NCBI GenBank assembly: GCA_017445525.1
Contig: JAFSTZ010000364.1
Span: forward strand, 1-10,021
Reading direction: 5' to 3'
DNA: 10,021 nt
Source of the DNA: Eubacterium sp.
Lineage (GTDB): Bacteria; Bacillota; Clostridia; Lachnospirales; Lachnospiraceae
Below, piece after piece: positions 5,977-10,021 of the stretch. Every line of letters starts with the position of its first letter. Position 1 is the stretch's first letter. Position numbers and translations under genes: made by a program. The notes under the pieces were generated by a model. The model saw only the letters and a program-made list of their open reading frames with translations, made no database searches and was not told where the DNA came from.

Positions 5977-8376
5977 TCATCTCCGCCTGCGTCTCCTTCT
6001 GCGCCTCTTTCTGCGCATATAGAGAAATCCGCCGGTTCCCCCACCGACCAACACAACTCCGGTCGTAACTGCGATCCACACAGCTAGCGAACCACCGGAA
6101 GCCTCCTCCTGCTTCTCAGGTTCCTCTTCCGGACTCTCCATCACGGTCTTCGGCGTGGGAAGCTCGAACGACTGCTCGATGACTATCTCCCTGTATACCG
6201 GCTTGACAGTGCTGTGATCAGCCTTTCCGTCTGCGATATGTATCACGTAATTCTGATCATGTGTGATCGCAACTCCCTTTTCATCAACCCAGGAATCAAA
6301 GAGCATCCCCTCTTCCGGAGGCGCAGCTATCAAACAGACATCATAGGTTCCGTTTTTGTTTCCGTACAGAGCGCGTTCACTCTCTGACCTGGCCTGCAGA
6401 TACAGAACACCTGCCGTGTCTGCCTTCAGATCGCTGCCGTCATCACTCACTCGTCCCATATAAATATCATGGTCCCTGCTACCCATGGTACCGCCTGCAT
6501 GCATGGCTGCTATTGGCCGATATACCTGAGTATCCTTATCCGCCGTCTGTTCACCGTTTCCGGAAGTATTTATATCCGTCTTTTGTATCTGCGGTCTCTC
6601 GGATACTATGATATCGGTTTTATCAAAATCACCGACACGAAGCAATATCCCGGAAGCATCTTCATCAGCCTTGCCGCCGGCATCCGATACAACAGTTCCG
6701 CCTCCGGATGACGTAGACTCTCCCTCCCAGTTTATCCCGGAATAATTGTCATCCTGCGATGTAACAAGCTCGAGATATTTTTCCGGAGTATGTGCCTCTC
6801 CTATGGTTGCAATATTGTTAATAAGCGTACCTATAAGATCAAATCCGGCTCCGTCAGAGTGCGTATAATCATAGTTTGCTATATCAAAAAGTATATGCAT
6901 GAGCGATCTCCACATACTCATGATCGCCTCAAGATCAGCCGGTGGCACAGTCTTGGCAAACGCCGGTTTAAAGCAGCCCCACAGCGAAGAGTAGATACTG
7001 GATCTCTCCTCCTCGCTCAGAGACTCGATCCCGTTTTTGACCGCATCCTTCATGAGTGAAAACATGGAAAGCGCCTCACCATTTATATGTCTGGCAGTGT
7101 CCCTGACGGCATCGGAGATATCGGTCATGAGCCTCTCATCAGCCGTCATCAGAAATCTCAATAAAAATGAAAAGACCTCCGCGGTAGTCTGCCCATCCTC
7201 GACCTCTTTTCCGATATATGCAGCCCTGTCAGGCGCCACGGAATGCTGGATGGCAACCATAAGCCTTTTGATCAGCTCATCCTGAGATGGGATCACGTCC
7301 GTCTTCTCAAAGTTGATGCCGCTCGGGACTGTAATGATAAAATCGATCGCCATCTCAACTACCATCCTGTAGCTCTGAAAGCCCTGTACGTATCCTCCTA
7401 TGACGTGATCGTCTCCGTAATGCGTAAATCCCATATACTCCGGTGCGACATACGGCACTGCATCAGATATCCCGACGATACAGTGACCGTTCGGATAGCT
7501 CTTTGTTTTTTTATACGCACCTCTGGGAGTGGCAAAGGAATACCCGTAAACACGAGTCCCGGAGACATCATATGCGTTGGTAAGCTCTCTGGTCAAAAGA
7601 TCGGTCACGGCTCCGGCTCTTGAAAACCCGGCTATCCAGAACTTCGTCCTCTCCGTATCTATGGAGTATCTCCTGATATACGCATCGACTGCATCCTTTG
7701 CTCGCAGAGCCGCGTTGTGGAAACCCTCAGCATCACCGGCGCTGCCTATCTTCATGTTACCAACCCACTCACTCTCATATCCGGCTCCTCTGATCCCCAC
7801 GGAAACCAACGTAAACTCTCCGTCCGGACCCTCTATGGTCTTGCGCCCCATCACGACACCTATGGTATCCTCACCGGGTTTGTGGACAAAGTCGGTATTT
7901 ACACAGATATCCCTGAACCCGATCCGATCGAGAAGATGTCTGGCGTTTTTTGACTTGTTTTTATATGTGATCTTTTTCGCTTCAGAAGATGCCATCGATG
8001 CGCATGCAAAACAGAGAGACATGGTAGAAAGCTTGGCATCATAGATATTTGCCGGCTGTGTAAAGTAGCCGTCAGAGTAAAAAAATCTCCCGCTCACGTC
8101 ACCCGGGAAGCTTATGGAAGGGAAACTGAAGTCGCCTGTGATCACAGGCTTATCACGATACATAGATAAAAATGAAAAGGCGTCGCTATATGAATCAGCA
8201 TACATGGGATCAAACCCGTCTGCTACTCCGGCGGAAACAGCATCCGACCCGGCAGCCGCTGCTGAAGTCGGACTGAAAACATAAACTATGACCAGACAGA
8301 TACACACAAAAAATACTCTGATGCGATGCCGGATCAAGTGCTTGCATACACTACCTCTGCAAACACAACTCACCAT
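5977..8376 (-). CDS. Large surface-anchored alpha/beta-hydrolase (lipase class 3-like)
   Basis: About 799 residues from the ATG at 8376. The N terminus is basic and cysteine-containing, followed by a hydrophobic export segment (about 20-35) and an SAAAAG cleavage-like site near 38-43. The hydrolase domain has a nucleophile elbow GFSRA (250-254, S252), then FATPRG. GISDAVPYVAPEY (302-314) fits the catalytic aspartate (D305) position of class 3 lipases, and nearby GFTHYGDDH offers candidate histidines. The second glycine of GxSxG is alanine here. A helical region follows, then a low-complexity linker, a divergent InlB-type repeat (FDSWVDEKG), and a C-terminal transmembrane helix ending in 12 basic residues (11 Arg, 1 Lys). 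It is therefore probably anchored to the outer membrane face. Substrate unknown: lipid or ester is inferred. The start is uncertain. No good ribosome site precedes 8376; GTG at 8415 has a GGAG 4 nt before it, and the longest frame begins at 8460 inside a hairpin. Confidence 0.8.
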   Translation of the reverse strand: MVSCVCRGSVCKHLIRHRIRVFFVCICLVIVYVFSPTSAAAAGSDAVSAGVADGFDPMYADSYSDAFSFLSMYRDKPVITGDFSFPSISFPGDVSGRFFYSDGYFTQPANIYDAKLSTMSLCFACASMASSEAKKITYKNKSKNARHLLDRIGFRDICVNTDFVHKPGEDTIGVVMGRKTIEGPDGEFTLVSVGIRGAGYESEWVGNMKIGSAGDAEGFHNAALRAKDAVDAYIRRYSIDTERTKFWIAGFSRAGAVTDLLTRELTNAYDVSGTRVYGYSFATPRGAYKKTKSYPNGHCIVGISDAVPYVAPEYMGFTHYGDDHVIGGYVQGFQSYRMVVEMAIDFIITVPSGINFEKTDVIPSQDELIKRLMVAIQHSVAPDRAAYIGKEVEDGQTTAEVFSFLLRFLMTADERLMTDISDAVRDTARHINGEALSMFSLMKDAVKNGIESLSEEERSSIYSSLWGCFKPAFAKTVPPADLEAIMSMWRSLMHILFDIANYDYTHSDGAGFDLIGTLINNIATIGEAHTPEKYLELVTSQDDNYSGINWEGESTSSGGGTVVSDAGGKADEDASGILLRVGDFDKTDIIVSERPQIQKTDINTSGNGEQTADKDTQVYRPIAAMHAGGTMGSRDHDIYMGRVSDDGSDLKADTAGVLYLQARSESERALYGNKNGTYDVCLIAAPPEEGMLFDSWVDEKGVAITHDQNYVIHIADGKADHSTVKPVYREIVIEQSFELPTPKTVMESPEEEPEKQEEASGGSLAVWIAVTTGVVLVGGGTGGFLYMRRKRRRRRRRRR

Positions 8377-8448
8377 ATGTTTATCAGTTATTATTATGTC
8401 ATCTCTCACGATCACTCTGCTCCAAAAACCATACTTAACAGAAGAATA

Positions 8449-8479
8449 ATCGTGGTACATCGCAAAAATGTACCACGAT
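8449..8479 (-). terminator. 12-bp perfect hairpin between the transglutaminase-like and lipase-like genes
   Basis: ATCGTGGTACAT (8449-8460) and ATGTACCACGAT (8468-8479) are perfect inverted repeats around a 7-nt loop. The hairpin lies 20 nt beyond the stop of the transglutaminase-like gene. On the minus strand it is followed by TTATTCTTCT, a weak T-rich tract. It may end that transcript or act as an mRNA stabiliser; as a DNA dyad it could also be an operator. It covers the first possible ATG (8460) of the lipase frame, which argues against that start. Confidence 0.5.
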
Positions 8480-8499
8480 AATACAACAATTATTATGAG

Positions 8500-9789
8500 T
8501 TATTTTACCTTGCCGGTAAATGTATAAGTGCGCTCCGAATAGTCTGTAAGTACAAGTGTGATCTTAACTGTTACTTTGCCCTTTTTCTTGCCTTTGAATG
8601 AAAGATTTGTAAAGTATGAGCCGTCATCTTCATCCTGTACTACGCCGTCATTTATAATGCTCTTGATCCTCTTTTTACCGGTCGGGACTTTGTAGATCAC
8701 ATAGCTTACCTCTTCTTCCATGCCTTCGGCAATAAACAGTTGGAGATACTGTCTTTTATTTCTCTTTACACTGAACTTCATAGAAGACGGATAAGAGCCA
8801 TCCACTATCTCCTTTTCCACTGTTGACGGAGCCGGTCCGGCATCAATATCCACACCATCAAGAGTGCTTCCGATCTTTATTGTAGTATTTACATCACTCA
8901 TCACTGTAGGATTGAACGCTGTATCCGCAACCGGGAAAGCCTCTGCAAAGAACGTTGAATATCCGTAATCGACAGTATGCTTCTGAGTAGGATCAACCTC
9001 GTCAAAATCCCTCTTGCCTTTCAGAAAATAATCATATACTACTCTGTCGTTATCATCCTCATCATCCCAGGTCATATCAACGTTGTACCACTTGTCTCCA
9101 AGCGCTACTATATTCCATGCGTGACCTCCGGCATCACGTCCGGTACCGGCCTTTCCTCCGATATACTTACAAGGTATGCCGGCCTCCACACAGAGCTTAT
9201 AAAAGCAGAGTGAATAGCCGTTGCAAAGAGCCTTTCCGTCATGGATAACTCCATATGTGGTAGACTCTGAATCCTTATCCGTAGCAGTATATGTGTTCTG
9301 TTTCCCTATCCAGTCATGGATGGCCTTTACCTTCTCGTAGTTTGTCATGTTTGCAACCCCGAGACTCGCAAGGATCTCCGGTGCATGCTGATTCACATAC
9401 TGAGTCTGTGCCATCGTCTCAAACATATGAATATCAAAGTGGATGGACAGATCATCATTTATATTCAGATCCATCTTTGACCAATTGACATTTCCTACTA
9501 TGAAATCAGCATCCTCGGTTGTAGTCGGATCATCCAGCATGGAAATCATGCCATCGATAACATCTGACTTGTCAGTAACCACGCGTTCCGTAACTTCGTC
9601 GATATCCATCGCAGTCTTGACATCGAACTTGGCGTCACGGCTTTCCATAAGATGTGTTCTGATGATCGACGCAAGCTCTGCATAAGAGTTTGCAGTTTCT
9701 GCTGCATAAGCCTGAACAGGTGTCATAACAAACATCATCAAGCTCATCGTCAGTGCGACTCCGCCCTTAATTACCCTTTTTAATACCAT
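8500..9789 (-). CDS. Secreted transglutaminase-like (cysteine protease fold) domain protein
   Basis: 429 residues. The signal peptide is clear: VLKRVIKGG, a hydrophobic core, then AYA-AE with cleavage expected after about residue 29. The transglutaminase-core domain (about 150-245) shows the complete triad: C189 in GKALCNGYS, H223 in GGHAWN and D238 in YNVDMTWDD. Bacterial proteins with this core are mostly surface or periplasmic proteases or crosslinking-type enzymes; the activity here is not determined. The region before it (about 35-145) is helical and unassigned. The C-terminal part (about 320-429) is beta-rich and lysine-rich, possibly a wall- or ligand-binding Ig-like domain. The ATG at 9789 is chosen because AAAAGGAG stands 7 nt upstream and the signal peptide begins there; an in-frame ATG at 9849 adds residues without support. 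The gene is probably monocistronic or loosely linked to the lipase-like gene. Confidence 0.9.
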   Translation of the reverse strand: MVLKRVIKGGVALTMSLMMFVMTPVQAYAAETANSYAELASIIRTHLMESRDAKFDVKTAMDIDEVTERVVTDKSDVIDGMISMLDDPTTTEDADFIVGNVNWSKMDLNINDDLSIHFDIHMFETMAQTQYVNQHAPEILASLGVANMTNYEKVKAIHDWIGKQNTYTATDKDSESTTYGVIHDGKALCNGYSLCFYKLCVEAGIPCKYIGGKAGTGRDAGGHAWNIVALGDKWYNVDMTWDDEDDNDRVVYDYFLKGKRDFDEVDPTQKHTVDYGYSTFFAEAFPVADTAFNPTVMSDVNTTIKIGSTLDGVDIDAGPAPSTVEKEIVDGSYPSSMKFSVKRNKRQYLQLFIAEGMEEEVSYVIYKVPTGKKRIKSIINDGVVQDEDDGSYFTNLSFKGKKKGKVTVKITLVLTDYSERTYTFTGKVK

Positions 9790-9952
9790 ACCGATTCTCC
9801 TTTTCTGATAAAATAAAAATGAACGCACAATAAATCTGTCCAAACACACAAAACGTAATACTATATGTATTTTAACTGAAATTATCTACAACTATGTGTC
9901 AATCCGTTACTATTCACAGCTGAATCATACAAATATGTACATAACAGTAATG
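9790..9952 (-). promoter_or_regulatory. Upstream region of the transglutaminase-like gene, probable promoter
   Basis: This AT-rich 163-nt gap contains a consensus TTGACA (9902-9897 on the minus strand), but no -10 hexamer at 16-19 nt. TAAAAT lies 22 nt downstream, which is too far for a standard promoter, so the exact start is not resolved. The 12-mer AGCTGTGAATAG (9921-9910) lies just upstream of TTGACA and is repeated upstream of the NYN/ior promoter. A promoter is expected here because a terminator closes the upstream unit at 9953-9982. Confidence 0.35.
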
Positions 9953-9982
9953 AAAAAGCCTCGCAAATACGCGGGGCTTTTT
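9953..9982. terminator. Intrinsic terminator, potentially bidirectional
   Basis: AAAAAGCCTCGC, a 6-nt loop AAATAC, then GCGGGGCTTTTT form a 12-bp stem with A and T runs on both sides. Read on the plus strand the only imperfection is a G-U wobble; on the minus strand it is a C-A mismatch. It most likely ends a minus-strand gene lying beyond the window; a minus-frame stop at 9998-10000 could be that gene's end, but only 8 codons are visible, too few to call. Confidence 0.78.
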
Positions 9983-10021
9983 CTGAGAAACAGGAAGTCA
10001 CTTCATCTTATATGACAACCA

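Noticed and set aside
8134..8149. 16-bp perfect palindrome GCCTGTGATCACAGGC resembling a CRP-like half-site pair
   Set aside because: It lies inside the lipase-like coding region and encodes ordinary residues (KPVITGD); without the usual 6-nt spacer of CRP sites and far from any promoter it is probably coincidence.

Overview
The window reads as a chromosomal segment of an anaerobic Gram-positive Clostridia member, most likely Lachnospiraceae. The reasons are moderate GC content, AGGAGG-type ribosome binding sites, a ferredoxin-dependent 2-oxoacid oxidoreductase (IorAB), a membrane-anchored SH3/GH18 protein, and a secreted transglutaminase-like protein of a style common in that family. The taxonomic call is inference from gene content. 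Every supportable gene lies on the minus strand, so transcription runs from high to low coordinates.

From high to low coordinates: a good intrinsic terminator (9953-9982) separates the window from whatever lies upstream. Next comes a secreted transglutaminase-like protein (8500-9789), then a 12-bp perfect hairpin (8449-8479). It is followed by a large cell-surface alpha/beta-hydrolase (lipase-like) with an arginine tail (5977-8376; start uncertain). A clear sigma-A-type promoter with an extended -10 (5830-5858) then drives a compact operon. That operon holds an NYN-domain putative RNase with two OST-HTH/LOTUS domains (4835-5770), iorA (3076-4815), iorB (2505-3074) and an amidohydrolase (1679-2515). 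Spacings within it are 19 nt, 1 nt and an 11-nt overlap, so at least the last three genes are translationally coupled. A 132-bp nested inverted-repeat element (1536-1667) follows the amidohydrolase stop codon. The window ends inside a truncated membrane-anchored SH3/GH18 glycosidase (1-1496).

Functionally there are two themes. One is energy and amino-acid metabolism: IorAB oxidatively decarboxylates aryl-pyruvates to aryl-acetyl-CoA while reducing ferredoxin. It sits with a metal-dependent hydrolase and, unexpectedly, a putative RNA-binding nuclease. The other is the cell surface: the transglutaminase-like, lipase-like and GH18 proteins all carry export signals or membrane anchors.

The items most worth a second look are the nested inverted-repeat element, the NYN/double-LOTUS protein heading an ior operon, the hairpin over the apparent start of the lipase-like gene, and a 12-nt sequence shared by two upstream regions. 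I found no CRISPR array, rRNA, tRNA, transposase or phage gene.
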